Shown: positions 16,669-25,549 of the stretch, in pieces
How positions within the stretch are numbered: the first letter of the stretch is position 1
Layout of the letters: each line of letters opens with the position of its first letter
Position numbers and translations under genes: made by a program
NCBI GenBank assembly: GCA_039196965.1
Contig: JBCCUK010000019.1
Span: 18,204-82,203 of the forward strand
Reading direction: 5' to 3'
DNA: 64,000 nucleotides
DNA from: CALLCD01 sp039196965
Lineage (GTDB): Bacteria > Pseudomonadota > Alphaproteobacteria > Caulobacterales > Hyphomonadaceae
The notes under the pieces: model-generated
What the model was told of the DNA's origin: nothing
Seen by the model: only the letters and a program-made list of their open reading frames with translations
Database searches by the model: none

Positions 16669-18216
16669 ATGGACTGGAAAAAATCGATTGAAGAACTCCG
16701 GCGGCGGGAACGCCTCGCCGAAGAGATGGGGGGTGAAGAGCCCGTCAGCCGTCAGCGTGGTAGAGGCAAGCTGACCGTCCGTGAACGAATCTCCTTTCTC
16801 GCCGATCCCGGCAGTTTTCATGAGATTGGCAAGATTGCCGGCAAAGCCACCTACGATGCCGACGACAATCTGACAGGCTTCATGGCGGCGAACTCGATAT
16901 TCGGCCGAGCAACGCTTGCGGGTAAACCGGCGATGGTGCTCGGAGACGATTTTACCGTGCGGGGCGGTGCTGCTGATGCTGCGATCTGGCAGAAAATGGT
17001 CCAGGCGATGAAGCAGGCGATTCAGTATCGCATGCCGCTTGTTCAGTTGATTGATGGCACGGGCGGAGGCGGTTCGGTCAAGATGCTGGAGGCTGATCCG
17101 CGGACCTACATCCCTGAGACGCCCGGATGGGAATACATCGTTGAGGGGCTCGGGGAGGTGCCGTTCGTCTCCCTTGCTTTGGGGCCATGCGCCGGGCTGG
17201 GGGCCGGTCGCGTGGGGGCAAGCCATTATTCGGTGATGGTAAAGGAGTTGTCCCAGGTGTTTGTGGCAGGCCCACCGGTCAGCCGTGCTCTTGGGGAAGA
17301 TGTTACGAAAGAGGAGCTTGGCGGCTGGCAGATTCAGGCGCGTAACGGAACTGTCGATGCGGTGGTTGATAGCGAGGCTGAAGCGTTCGCGGCCGCGCGA
17401 CGGTTTCTGTCCTATCTTCCGTCATCGGTTCATCAGCTTCCTGAGCGGTCAACGCCCACGGATGACCCTGGGCGCAAGGATGAGCGCCTAATTTCGCTGG
17501 TGCCGACCGATGGGGTGACGCCCTACAAACCGCGTACGATCATCGAAGCTGCAACGGACCTGAACTCTTTTTTTGAAATCGGCGAGCAGTGGGGCCGGGG
17601 CATTGTCACCGGGCTCGCCCGGATCGATGGGTTTCCCGTCGGGATTCTGGCGGGCGATCCGTTCTTCCTTGACGGAGCCTGGACCGCCGATGTTTGCGAT
17701 AAGGTCGTCCGCCATATGGACCTCTGTTCCATCTTCCACCTGCCGGTCGTCCATTTTGTCGATTGTCCGGGATTTGCCGTCGGCGTGAAGCATGAAACGG
17801 CAGGGGTAACGCGGAAGGGCGTTCGTGCCATGGCGGCGGTGTATCAGGCGAAGGTGCCGGTCTGCGCCTTGGTGATCCGTAAGGCTTATGGCCTTGCGGG
17901 GTCAGCGATGATGAACCCATCGAAAGCGAAATGGCGATATTGCTGGCCGAGCGGCGATTGGGGCTCCCTGCCGATGGCCGGCGGTATAGAGGCAGCTTTC
18001 AGGAAAGAGCTTGCTGAAGCCGATGATCCTGAGGCGCTTCTCAAGCAGCTTTACAAGAAGTTCGATGCGATCCGGTCTCCCTTTCGGACGGCAGAGAGTT
18101 TTTATGCCGAGGAGATTATCGATCCGCGCGAGACGCGCCCCTTGCTGGTCGACTTTGTCCACCATGCCCAGCGTGCGCTCGAAGCCGGAGCAACCCAATT
18201 CGGACCCCGGCCATAA
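16669..18216 (+). CDS. Acyl-CoA carboxylase, carboxyltransferase (beta) subunit
   Basis: The 515-residue protein has the two crotonase-like halves of biotin-dependent carboxyltransferases. The N-half carries RGRGKLTVRERI, GDDFTVRGG, QLIDGTGGGGSVKMLE and LGPCAGLGAGR. The C-half carries EIGEQWGRGIVTGLARIDG, VHFVDCPGFAVG, KVPVCALVIRKAYGLAG and AFRKELAEADDPEALL. It moves carboxyl from biotin to an acyl-CoA. Propionyl-CoA, acetyl-CoA or methylcrotonyl-CoA are possible acceptors. No biotin carboxylase subunit is adjacent, so the partner must lie elsewhere. A propionyl-CoA role would fit with the crotonyl-CoA carboxylase/reductase at the window start. Confidence 0.85.
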   Translation: MDWKKSIEELRRRERLAEEMGGEEPVSRQRGRGKLTVRERISFLADPGSFHEIGKIAGKATYDADDNLTGFMAANSIFGRATLAGKPAMVLGDDFTVRGGAADAAIWQKMVQAMKQAIQYRMPLVQLIDGTGGGGSVKMLEADPRTYIPETPGWEYIVEGLGEVPFVSLALGPCAGLGAGRVGASHYSVMVKELSQVFVAGPPVSRALGEDVTKEELGGWQIQARNGTVDAVVDSEAEAFAAARRFLSYLPSSVHQLPERSTPTDDPGRKDERLISLVPTDGVTPYKPRTIIEAATDLNSFFEIGEQWGRGIVTGLARIDGFPVGILAGDPFFLDGAWTADVCDKVVRHMDLCSIFHLPVVHFVDCPGFAVGVKHETAGVTRKGVRAMAAVYQAKVPVCALVIRKAYGLAGSAMMNPSKAKWRYCWPSGDWGSLPMAGGIEAAFRKELAEADDPEALLKQLYKKFDAIRSPFRTAESFYAEEIIDPRETRPLLVDFVHHAQRALEAGATQFGPRP

Positions 18217-18307
18217 TCTTGTCTCCGAGCAGATTTCCCCGAATTTGCCTTAGTTTCGCCTGAACCGAGCATCAAATAAGTGAGCAAACAATCACAGGGG
18301 ATGTGTC

Positions 18308-19519
18308 GTGATAGATCTTTTAAAAACCTGCGCAGGCTCGCTTGCTGTCCTGTCTTTCGTCGCCTGTGGCGGCCCGGCGGACGCCGACCAACGCAGCTTC
18401 TCTGAAGTGTTGGCTGAGGACGGTCTTAGCGGCGTGCCCGATTGGTCTGCCGCCCAGGATGCTGGCCCTGGAGCGGCCTATCTTTCCGGCATGGCCGAAG
18501 CACTAAGTGCGATAGAACATGTCCTGCAGGTTCGCTACGCCACCTATTCCGGCGAGTTGCCTTTAGCGCCCGGCGGACAGATTGCAATCGCCTACAATCC
18601 TGACGCCAAGTTCGACCCTGCATTCGTGGAGACCGCTGCCAAGGGAGCGCTGGAGCACTTTGCGCGCGCCGATCTCGTTCTGCGAAACGCAACCGGTAAG
18701 GACTTCGCGGTTGAGGTAAACCTTGCCGAGATCTGGTTCGACATCAATGCCGATGGCACGAGAAATGAGGGTGAGGATGCCCTTGACCAGATTGGGTTTC
18801 TGCTCGGTGAGGCACCCGATGCCGAGCCCAAACCGGAAAATACAGTTGTCAGGTTTGATAGCGCCGATGCCGACTGGCTCTCGGCCTATGTCCATCTCGC
18901 ATCTGCCAGCGCGGAGCTCTTGCTGTCCGTCGATCCGACATCGGCGATCTCTACTGTCTTTGAAGGCAATGAGCGCATGCGCGAGCTTGGCGTCATCTCA
19001 CCCGATCCTTTCTTCGGCACGCGCAACGAGATCGACACCTTTGCTGTCGTGCTCGCTGCCCTGGATGGCGTGCCAGATGCCCAGAGGACCCAATCCGCGC
19101 TTGCCCATTTGAAGGAGATGGTTGAGCACAATCGGGCTTTCTGGGCCGCTGTTGCGGAGGAGACCGACAATGAAAATGAATGGCTGCCCAATGCAAACCA
19201 GACATCCGCCTTCGGTGTTCAGGTAACGGCGGAAACTGCTGCGAACTGGCAAACCGTGCTCAGCGAAATGGAACAGGTGCTCAATGGCGAGAAGCTCATC
19301 CCCCACTGGCGCATCTCGGAAGGAAACAATGCAAACGTCGGTATCAATCTGGAGAGCCTGTTGAACGACCCGGGCGATTTCCAACTTGCCTTGCTGCTCC
19401 ATGGTGCGAGCCTCGCGCCACATATGGAAGAGGGCGAGCTGGTCGACCTTAGCGTCTGGCGCGAATTTTCACTCGGTGTCGGCGGACAGGGAATACCGTT
19501 TGCCCTGTGGCTGAACTGA
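18308..19519 (+). CDS. Lipoprotein of unknown function
   Basis: The 403-residue protein uses GTG 18308, with AGGGGA 8 bases before it. The lipobox is SFVAC (Cys20, followed by GG). The mature protein is acidic and mostly helical, with WFDINADGTRNEGEDAL (a DxNxDGxxN calcium-loop-like stretch near 140) and a C-terminus rich in aliphatic residues. I recognise no family. It is followed 42 bp later by a second lipoprotein on the same strand. Confidence 0.65.
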   Translation: MIDLLKTCAGSLAVLSFVACGGPADADQRSFSEVLAEDGLSGVPDWSAAQDAGPGAAYLSGMAEALSAIEHVLQVRYATYSGELPLAPGGQIAIAYNPDAKFDPAFVETAAKGALEHFARADLVLRNATGKDFAVEVNLAEIWFDINADGTRNEGEDALDQIGFLLGEAPDAEPKPENTVVRFDSADADWLSAYVHLASASAELLLSVDPTSAISTVFEGNERMRELGVISPDPFFGTRNEIDTFAVVLAALDGVPDAQRTQSALAHLKEMVEHNRAFWAAVAEETDNENEWLPNANQTSAFGVQVTAETAANWQTVLSEMEQVLNGEKLIPHWRISEGNNANVGINLESLLNDPGDFQLALLLHGASLAPHMEEGELVDLSVWREFSLGVGGQGIPFALWLN

Positions 19520-19561
19520 TAAACAAACCGAAAGATACATATTATGTTTAGGGGACACTCC

Positions 19562-20503
19562 ATGTTCAAAATGAAGATCATAGCCGGTAGCTTTCTGGTG
19601 CTCGCTGCTTGCGGCGGTGGAGGCGACGAAAACTACGCCAGCGACGCCTATGATATTTCACCTTCTGCACCCTCTGCGGTTGCTTTTGACGAAGCTGAGC
19701 TTGATGTCGTCGCCTTCGGCGGGGCTCCGAAGTATAGGCAATCAGGGCCATCACCCGTGCCAGAAGGTCAGCCCTCTGAGCCCAATGAAACAGCGGAGCA
19801 GTATATTGCCTACAGCCACAGTCTTGGCCTGAGGCTGCCGCTTGAGGCCGTTGAGACGGTTCTGCAGGAGCATGTTTCAGCATGCGAAGCCGCCGGTGCG
19901 GGTGAGTGCATCGTCACCAATTCCAATCTCAACAAACAGTCTGAGGAATATGCCTCCGGTTATCTATCCCTGCGGGCAAGCCCGGACTGGATCGAGGACT
20001 TTCTCGGCGGTGTTGATCAGACGGCTGAAGACGCAGGCGGCGAGGTCAGCCAGCGCTCGTCCAGTGCCGAAGATCTGACACGGATCATTCTCGACACCGA
20101 TGCGCGGCTGGATGCCCAGACAACGCTGAAAAGGCGACTTGAAGAGCTTCTTGCAACGCGGGACGGGGACCTATCCGACTTCCTTCAGATTGAGCGGGAG
20201 CTCGCCCGGGTTACTGGAGATATCGAATCCATCACATCAAATCTCAAAGCCCTTCGGCTTCGCGTCTCGATGTCTGAGCTTACGGTCAGTTACGAGACCA
20301 AGCGCACAGTTGTTCCGGGTGGCCGTCGCAATCCATTGGCGCGGGCCTTTGGTGACTTTTTCTACAACCTGTCTGATGCACTCGCTTCGGTAATCACCTT
20401 CTTTGCCATGGCGCTGCCCTGGTTGTTCGTACTGGGAATATTGCTCTTCATCTGGCTTCGGGCCATCTGGCCGTGGGTGCGGAACCGCCGCAAAAAGACC
20501 TAG
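19562..20503 (+). CDS. DUF4349 lipoprotein with C-terminal membrane helix
   Basis: ATG 19562 follows AGGGGACACTCC. The 313-residue protein starts with a lipoprotein signal (LVLAAC, then GGGG). It has a disordered Pro/Ser/Glu region, a DUF4349 domain (about 75-245) with GYLSLRASPDWIEDFL, the coiled coil TLKRRLEELLA-TRDGDLSDFLQIERELARV, and the strand SMSELTVSYE. A membrane helix at about 277-299 (ALPWLFVLGILLFIWLRAI) precedes a basic tail. An N-terminal lipid plus a C-terminal helix anchors both ends in the envelope. Function is unknown. Its stop (20501-20503) overlaps the stop of the convergent pseudouridine synthase. Confidence 0.8.
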   Translation: MFKMKIIAGSFLVLAACGGGGDENYASDAYDISPSAPSAVAFDEAELDVVAFGGAPKYRQSGPSPVPEGQPSEPNETAEQYIAYSHSLGLRLPLEAVETVLQEHVSACEAAGAGECIVTNSNLNKQSEEYASGYLSLRASPDWIEDFLGGVDQTAEDAGGEVSQRSSSAEDLTRIILDTDARLDAQTTLKRRLEELLATRDGDLSDFLQIERELARVTGDIESITSNLKALRLRVSMSELTVSYETKRTVVPGGRRNPLARAFGDFFYNLSDALASVITFFAMALPWLFVLGILLFIWLRAIWPWVRNRRKKT

Positions 20504-21258
20504 GGCTTGAGCAGGGCGGCCCGCTCCTGTCGGGAGAGGGGCCGCCATTTGCCTTCCTTCAGTCGACAGAGCTTCAAAGATCCAATCCGGACCCGGAGCA
20601 AATCAGTAACTCTAAGATCAACAAGATCACACATGCGGCGGATCTGGCGGTTGCGACCTTCGCGCAGGATGAAGCGTAACCGCCCGCCACCCATTTCGGT
20701 TACTCGGGCAGGTTTCAGCTTTCGATCATCGAGTTCCAGCCCGTGGCGGAGCATTTCCAGCTTATCGGACGTAATCGCGCCGCGCACTTTCACCACATAT
20801 TCCTTTTCCATCTTGCTCTCCGGACCGATAAGAGCCTTGGCGAGTACGCCGTCTTCGGAGAGTAGCAGCAGGCCGCGTGAGTCCATATCGAGCCGTCCGA
20901 GCGCCGGCAGGGAAGCTGCTTTGGACGGTGGCCGGCCGGGGCCTGTAAGGTTTTCTCGGGTCAATAGCCGGGCAGCCGGTATCTGGCCATCTTCTGGTTG
21001 GGCGGATACAATTCCGACGGGTTTGTGAATTACTGCGGTGAATTTTGCTCCCAGTGATTTTGCCGCCTGCTTCGATAGAGTGAGAGTCTGGCCCGGATTT
21101 ATTTTGTGACCCGGCGAAGAGATCACCTCTCCATCAATAGAGACCATTCCCTTTTCAATCAGTTCTTCAGCTTCCCGCCGGGAGCTTAGGCCCGATTGGC
21201 CCATGAATTTATTCACGCGCTGGGGCTCGTCGCCGGTATAGACCTTTGAGATACTCAT
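20500..21258 (-). CDS. Ribosomal large-subunit pseudouridine synthase (RsuA/RluB family)
   Basis: I chose ATG 21258 (MSISKVYTGDE), which overlaps the stop of the acetyltransferase gene (ATGA). The 252-residue protein has an S4 RNA-binding domain (RVNKFMGQSGLSSRREAEELIEKGMVSIDG) and then the synthase domain. ALGRLDMDSRGLLLLSEDG holds the catalytic Asp, and RFILREGRNRQIRRMCDLV is the RsuA/RluB signature. Family members modify 23S U2605 (RluB) or 16S U516 (RsuA); the exact target is not readable from sequence. Confidence 0.9.
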   Translation of the reverse strand: MSISKVYTGDEPQRVNKFMGQSGLSSRREAEELIEKGMVSIDGEVISSPGHKINPGQTLTLSKQAAKSLGAKFTAVIHKPVGIVSAQPEDGQIPAARLLTRENLTGPGRPPSKAASLPALGRLDMDSRGLLLLSEDGVLAKALIGPESKMEKEYVVKVRGAITSDKLEMLRHGLELDDRKLKPARVTEMGGGRLRFILREGRNRQIRRMCDLVDLRVTDLLRVRIGSLKLCRLKEGKWRPLSRQERAALLKP

Positions 21259-21743
21259 ACGGTAAGCCGCCGCGCGAGATATATCACAGCGTAATCCGCT
21301 GTGTATGTCTTTTCGCCAACCTGGCGAAACCCGAGGCGCTGATGGAAGTGCAACGATCGAGGGTTCGGCGGCACAGCATTCACTTCGCATCCGATGAGCA
21401 GTGCCTTGCCCGTAAAAGCTTCAAATGCATGGGCGTAAAGTGCCGCCCCTACTTCCTGGCTGCGTGCTTCAGGTGAAACGGCAATACGATCGACATAGAC
21501 AAAGTCCTCATACCGATCGTCAAACCATTTGAAGTTCTGGCTATCATACTCTGCTTCGGGCATATGAAGGAGCAGAAAGCCCAAGGGATTGTCAGTGTCG
21601 TCTACCGCGACAGTGCAATGACCCAACTCAATAACGCTCTTCAACTGATCTATAGAAACGGCTCCAACGCCTGGTTCCCCAGCTACATTGATTGCGTGGA
21701 GGTTTTGCAGATCGGTGTCCCTATAGGGGCGGATATGTTTCAT
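21255..21743 (-). CDS. GNAT-family N-acetyltransferase
   Basis: The 162-residue protein has the GNAT core: DFVYVDRIAVSPEARSQEVGAALYAHAF, where the pyrophosphate loop is E-A-R-S-Q-E-V-G in place of Q/RxxGxG/A, and NPRSLHFHQRLGFRQVGEKTY. The altered acetyl-CoA loop (SQEVG) keeps the final Gly. The substrate is unknown. It is encoded directly upstream of and overlapping the pseudouridine synthase gene, and begins 31 bp after the tRNA-Pro gene on the same strand. Confidence 0.85.
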   Translation of the reverse strand: MKHIRPYRDTDLQNLHAINVAGEPGVGAVSIDQLKSVIELGHCTVAVDDTDNPLGFLLLHMPEAEYDSQNFKWFDDRYEDFVYVDRIAVSPEARSQEVGAALYAHAFEAFTGKALLIGCEVNAVPPNPRSLHFHQRLGFRQVGEKTYTADYAVIYLARRLTV

Positions 21744-21773
21744 CGGTCAAGAAGCCAGCCAGGTTGCCCTTCA

Positions 21774-21850
<77 letters not shown>

Positions 21851-21918
21851 ACAGAAGAGCGGCACATACTTTTTTCAACAGCCCAAGGCAAGTGGAAGAA
21901 TTGACGGGTGCAGACGAT

Positions 21919-22452
21919 ATGATCGAAGCTGTCGCCATGGTTCGCTACGCTCTTTGGATACTGTTGCCACCCGAGATTGAAGCCACGTTTCGAGAGGCTA
22001 AGCAATTGGCGGATAATGCGCTCGGTGGTCTGGACTTCGTGCCTCATTTAACGCTTGCTGGGGCGTTCGATACTGATTTCGATCACGTCAAATCAATCTG
22101 CGAAACCGAACTGCTGACCGGCCAATCCGCCGGAACACTTCAAGGAGACGCAGTCTCGGTGATTCCGCAACAATATGAAATCGGCACTACGGCGTTCACC
22201 GCTCTCTACCTGCGCTGCAAGATCGGGCCGGCGCTTCATGCCATTCGCCATAGCCTGCATGGCGTCGCGTTATTGCCCGTCCGCGGATTCGTGCCCCATA
22301 TCAGCCTCTACTATGGCACTGCGGATGAGAGTGCGCGGCAGGACGTGCTTTCGCAATTACCGTTGCCAATCAGGCCATTCAAAGCCGAACGGTTCGCGAT
22401 TGCCAGGGAAGGGAAGGAGCCGCTTCAATGGGATGTTGTTGCTGAAATCTGA
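21919..22452 (+). CDS. 2H phosphoesterase (cyclic nucleotide phosphodiesterase/RNA ligase-like)
   Basis: The frame extends upstream across the tRNA gene, but ATG 21919 or 21937 is the realistic start. The product is 177 or 171 residues. Two His-x-Thr/Ser motifs are present: PHLTLAG near residue 43 and PHISLYYG near 130. This is the hallmark of the 2H superfamily, which cleaves or forms 2',3'-cyclic phosphates in RNA and nucleotides. It resembles plant and yeast CPDase-like members rather than ThpR. It stands alone, divergent from tRNA-Pro and upstream of the interrupted small ORF. Confidence 0.72.
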   Translation: MIEAVAMVRYALWILLPPEIEATFREAKQLADNALGGLDFVPHLTLAGAFDTDFDHVKSICETELLTGQSAGTLQGDAVSVIPQQYEIGTTAFTALYLRCKIGPALHAIRHSLHGVALLPVRGFVPHISLYYGTADESARQDVLSQLPLPIRPFKAERFAIAREGKEPLQWDVVAEI

Positions 22453-22518
22453 GGCTGACTTGCGCAATCCGGTAGACGCGGTGCTAAGCTTCATACGGAG
22501 CTGAGGGAGGCAGGTCTG

Positions 22519-22785
22519 ATGTCAACGCCAGATCATGAACGCGCGGATGCATTGCGGGGCATGCAAGTCGCGACTTCGTTATCCAGCATCTTTGTAGGGG
22601 GAGGGTAATTGCTGCTTGATCGAACAGGCTGGTTTCAGCTCGCACCCCATGAGAAATCCGCAGCATTCAGTCTCGCTGTCGCCGCTCTGCCAATGACAGG
22701 CGGTATTGCTTGGGCGACCCGAACTCGTCATTTCGCAATTCGTTTGGCTGAACGGCTTTTTGCTTTGGATTACCTAACAATATGA
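22519..22785 (+). pseudogene. Small membrane-protein ORF interrupted by an in-frame TAA, coupled to the permease
   Basis: ATG 22519 has a strong ribosome-binding site (GAGGGAGG). The frame reads 29 codons, meets TAA at 22606-22608, and then continues open for 58 more codons to a TGA at 22783-22785 that overlaps the permease ATG (22782) as ATGA. Read through, the product would be 88 residues with hydrophobic stretches on both sides of the stop (SLSSIFVGGG, then FSLAVAALPMTGGIAW). Two readings are possible. One is a recent nonsense mutation (Tyr or Gln codon to TAA). The other is two separate micro-genes, the second starting at TTG 22609 behind GGGGGAGGG. A sequencing error is also possible. 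Confidence 0.5.
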
Positions 22786-24104
22786 AAACTCATTTCTCCC
22801 CTATGACAGCGCTCGCGGTGGTCGTAGCGAACATGATCGGCACCGGTGTCTTCACGAGCCTTGGTTTTCAGTTGGTGACGCTTCAATCCGGTTTTGCGCT
22901 GATTATGCTTTGGGTTGTCGGGGGGATTATCGCAATTTGCGGTGCGCTATCTTATGCGGAACTTGGAGCGGCCCTGCCGCGATCGGGCGGCGAATATAAT
23001 TTCCTCGGACGGATATATCATCCATCGGCTGGATTTATCTCCGGCTGGATATCTTCGACGATTGGGTTCTCCGCTCCGGTGGCGCTCGCGGCCATGACAT
23101 TTGGCGCTTATACGACCGCGTCATTCTTTCCAGATGCAGAGCAATCTCTGGTAAACTGGATAGAGCGCGGGCTGGCGGTCGGCTTGATCATTCTGCTGAC
23201 CTTTATTCATACAATCCGAAGGGAAACGAGCGGCCAGTTCCAGATCGTTTTTACATTTATCAAAGTCGCCGTGATCCTCGGTATCAGCTCTATCGCGCTT
23301 GTTATTGTTGCCGACTATCAGCCCATCAGCCTTTTACCACGAGCGGGAGATGCTGCTGCAGTAAGCTCGGGCGCATTTGCCGTGTCTCTCATATATGTGA
23401 GTTACGCCTATACGGGATGGAATGTCGCGACTTACCTTACTGGAGAGCTGGAACATCCTCAGCGCAGTCTTCCGCGCGTTCTCTTCGCCGGTGCCTTTGG
23501 TGTGATGTTACTCTACATCCTGCTCAATGCTGTATTTCTCTTAACGACCCCTATGGAGATCATGGTGGGAGAAGTGGAGGTTGGCGTGATTGTGGCGCGC
23601 CATGTTTTTGGTCAAGCAGGTGCGGTGTTTACCGGCGGCGTTCTCGGCGTCCTGCTGATTTCCACAGTCAGTGCTATGACCATTGCCGGCCCGCGTGTTT
23701 TGCAAGTCATCGGTCAGGACATCAGAGCTTTTCGATTTCTCGCGAAAGAAACAGAAGACGGTCTACCGACAACCGCAGTGACGTTACAGTCGGTCATCGC
23801 GCTTCTATTCGTCGTCTCGGCGACATTTGATCAGGTGTTGGTGTTTGCCGGCGTTACCCTGGCATTGAATAGTTTTCTTGCTGTGCTCGGATTATTCGTT
23901 CTTCGGGCCCGAGCGCCAGAACTGGAACGACCTTTCCGTGTCCCGGGGTTCCCCATCGTGCCAATCATATTTCTCGTTCTGACGGCATGGACGCTTATTT
24001 ACGTGGTGATTGAGCGCCCGGTGGAAGTCGCTTTCAGCGCAGCTTTGATCGGGGCAGGGGCGCTGATTTATATTCTTACGCGAGACCGTGCTGTTAGAAT
24101 ATAA
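22782..24104 (+). CDS. APC-family amino-acid permease
   Basis: The 440-residue protein has twelve predicted membrane helices. The first carries the APC unwound-helix motif (VVANMIGTGVFTSLGFQL), and the region after helix 2 contains SYAELGAALPRSGGEYNFLGRIYHP, typical of the LAT/APC superfamily. Helix 6 has YVSYAYTGWNVATYLTGELEHPQRSLP. It is a secondary transporter of amino acids, polyamines or similar; substrate unknown. Its start overlaps the end of the interrupted ORF. The hairpin at 24125-24153 ends the transcript. Confidence 0.9.
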   Translation: MKTHFSPMTALAVVVANMIGTGVFTSLGFQLVTLQSGFALIMLWVVGGIIAICGALSYAELGAALPRSGGEYNFLGRIYHPSAGFISGWISSTIGFSAPVALAAMTFGAYTTASFFPDAEQSLVNWIERGLAVGLIILLTFIHTIRRETSGQFQIVFTFIKVAVILGISSIALVIVADYQPISLLPRAGDAAAVSSGAFAVSLIYVSYAYTGWNVATYLTGELEHPQRSLPRVLFAGAFGVMLLYILLNAVFLLTTPMEIMVGEVEVGVIVARHVFGQAGAVFTGGVLGVLLISTVSAMTIAGPRVLQVIGQDIRAFRFLAKETEDGLPTTAVTLQSVIALLFVVSATFDQVLVFAGVTLALNSFLAVLGLFVLRARAPELERPFRVPGFPIVPIIFLVLTAWTLIYVVIERPVEVAFSAALIGAGALIYILTRDRAVRI

Positions 24105-24124
24105 TCTATATATTTAGCACAACA

Positions 24125-24153
24125 GAAAGCCCGCTCCAGAAGAACGGGCTTTC
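24125..24153. terminator. Bidirectional terminator between permease and icd
   Basis: GAAAGCCCG (24125-24133) pairs with CGGGCTTTC (24145-24153) around an 11-base loop. It lies between convergent genes ending at 24104 and 24176 and can serve both, although the T tracts are short. Confidence 0.75.
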
Positions 24154-24175
24154 AGCGTTTCCATTGATGGCGTGA

Positions 24176-25393
24176 TTAAGCCGCTGCCATCGCATTCTCG
24201 AAATTGTTGGCCACAGCTTCGAGGAAACCCTCGGTGGTTAGCCATTCCTGATCCGGTCCAACCAGAAGCGCGAGGTCTTTGGTCATCTGACCGCCTTCGA
24301 CGGTTTTGATGATGGTATCTTCCAGCAGCTGGGCGAATTTCTGAACCTCTGGCGTGCCGTCCATCCGGCCCCGGTGACCGAGGCCGCGTGTCCATGCAAA
24401 GATCGATGCGATGGAATTGGTCGAGGTGGCTTCACCTTTCTGGTGATTGCGATAATGGCGGGTCACCGTGCCGTGGGCCGCTTCGGCTTCAACAGTTTTT
24501 CCGTCTGGAGACATAAGAACGGACGTCATAAGTCCGAGAGAGCCATAGCCTTGGGCAACTGTGTCGGATTGCACATCGCCATCATAATTCTTGCACGCCC
24601 AGACATAACCACCGGACCATTTCAGGCAGGCAGCTACCATGTCATCGATCAGGCGGTGTTCATAGATGCCGCCGAACTTCGCGAACTTGTCGGCGAACTC
24701 AGTGTCGAAAACTTCCTGGAAGATGTCTTTGAAGCGGCCATCATACTTTTTCATGATGGTGTTTTTCGTGGAGAGATAAACCGGCCACTCGCGCTGCAGG
24801 CCGTAATTCATGCAGGCACGGGCAAAATCGCGGATTGAGGAATCCAGATTGTACATGCCCATAGTGATCCCGGCTTCTTCGAACCGATAAACTTCTTCTT
24901 CGATCACCTTGCCGTCATCGCCTTCGAACTTCATGGTCAGCTTGCCAGCACCGGGAACGAGAAAGTCCGTGGCGCGGTATTGGTCGCCAAAAGCGTGGCG
25001 GCCAACCACGACGGGCTGGGTCCAGCCTGGCACTAGGCGTGGTACATTGGAGATTACGATTGGTTCGCGGAAAACAACGCCGCCGAGGATGTTCCGGATT
25101 GTACCGTTTGGTGAGCGCCACATCTTCTTCAGATCGAATTCCTCAACACGGGCTTCGTCCGGCGTAATGGTGGCGCACTTAACCGCGACACCATGCTCCT
25201 TCGTGGCGTTGGCCGCATCGATGGTGATCTGATCATCGGTCTTGTCGCGAGCTTCGATGCCGAGATCGAAGTACTTTAAGTCCACATCAAGATAGGGATG
25301 AATGAGCTTGTCCTTGATCATCTGCCAGATGATACGAGTCATTTCGTCCCCATCCATTTCAACGATGGGGTTGGCGACTTTGATCTTTGCCAT
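24176..25393 (-). CDS. icd: NADP-dependent isocitrate dehydrogenase
   Basis: The 405-residue protein is the homodimeric, eukaryote-like NADP-IDH common in alphaproteobacteria. It converts isocitrate to 2-oxoglutarate and CO2 in the TCA cycle. Markers are NPIVEMDGDEMTRIIWQMIK at the N-terminus, KMWRSPNGTIRNILGG (isocitrate-binding Ser and Arg), MYNLDSSIRDFA, the metal-binding DDMVAACLKWSGGYVWACKNYDGDVQSD, and AAHGTVTRHYR for NADP. Length and termini are complete. Confidence 0.97.
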   Translation of the reverse strand: MAKIKVANPIVEMDGDEMTRIIWQMIKDKLIHPYLDVDLKYFDLGIEARDKTDDQITIDAANATKEHGVAVKCATITPDEARVEEFDLKKMWRSPNGTIRNILGGVVFREPIVISNVPRLVPGWTQPVVVGRHAFGDQYRATDFLVPGAGKLTMKFEGDDGKVIEEEVYRFEEAGITMGMYNLDSSIRDFARACMNYGLQREWPVYLSTKNTIMKKYDGRFKDIFQEVFDTEFADKFAKFGGIYEHRLIDDMVAACLKWSGGYVWACKNYDGDVQSDTVAQGYGSLGLMTSVLMSPDGKTVEAEAAHGTVTRHYRNHQKGEATSTNSIASIFAWTRGLGHRGRMDGTPEVQKFAQLLEDTIIKTVEGGQMTKDLALLVGPDQEWLTTEGFLEAVANNFENAMAAA

Positions 25394-25549
25394 GCGCGTA
25401 TGTCCTTACAGTTTGAGACGTATTTGCAGCGCCTATAGCAGGCTGAGCGATGGCGTCAAAAGGAGTGATTGGGCGAAGTGGAATTTCCCGCACTGCGTTT
25501 ACCGGATTGTGTTTGACGAAGTGGGTCGTGTCGGGCAGTCAAACACGCT

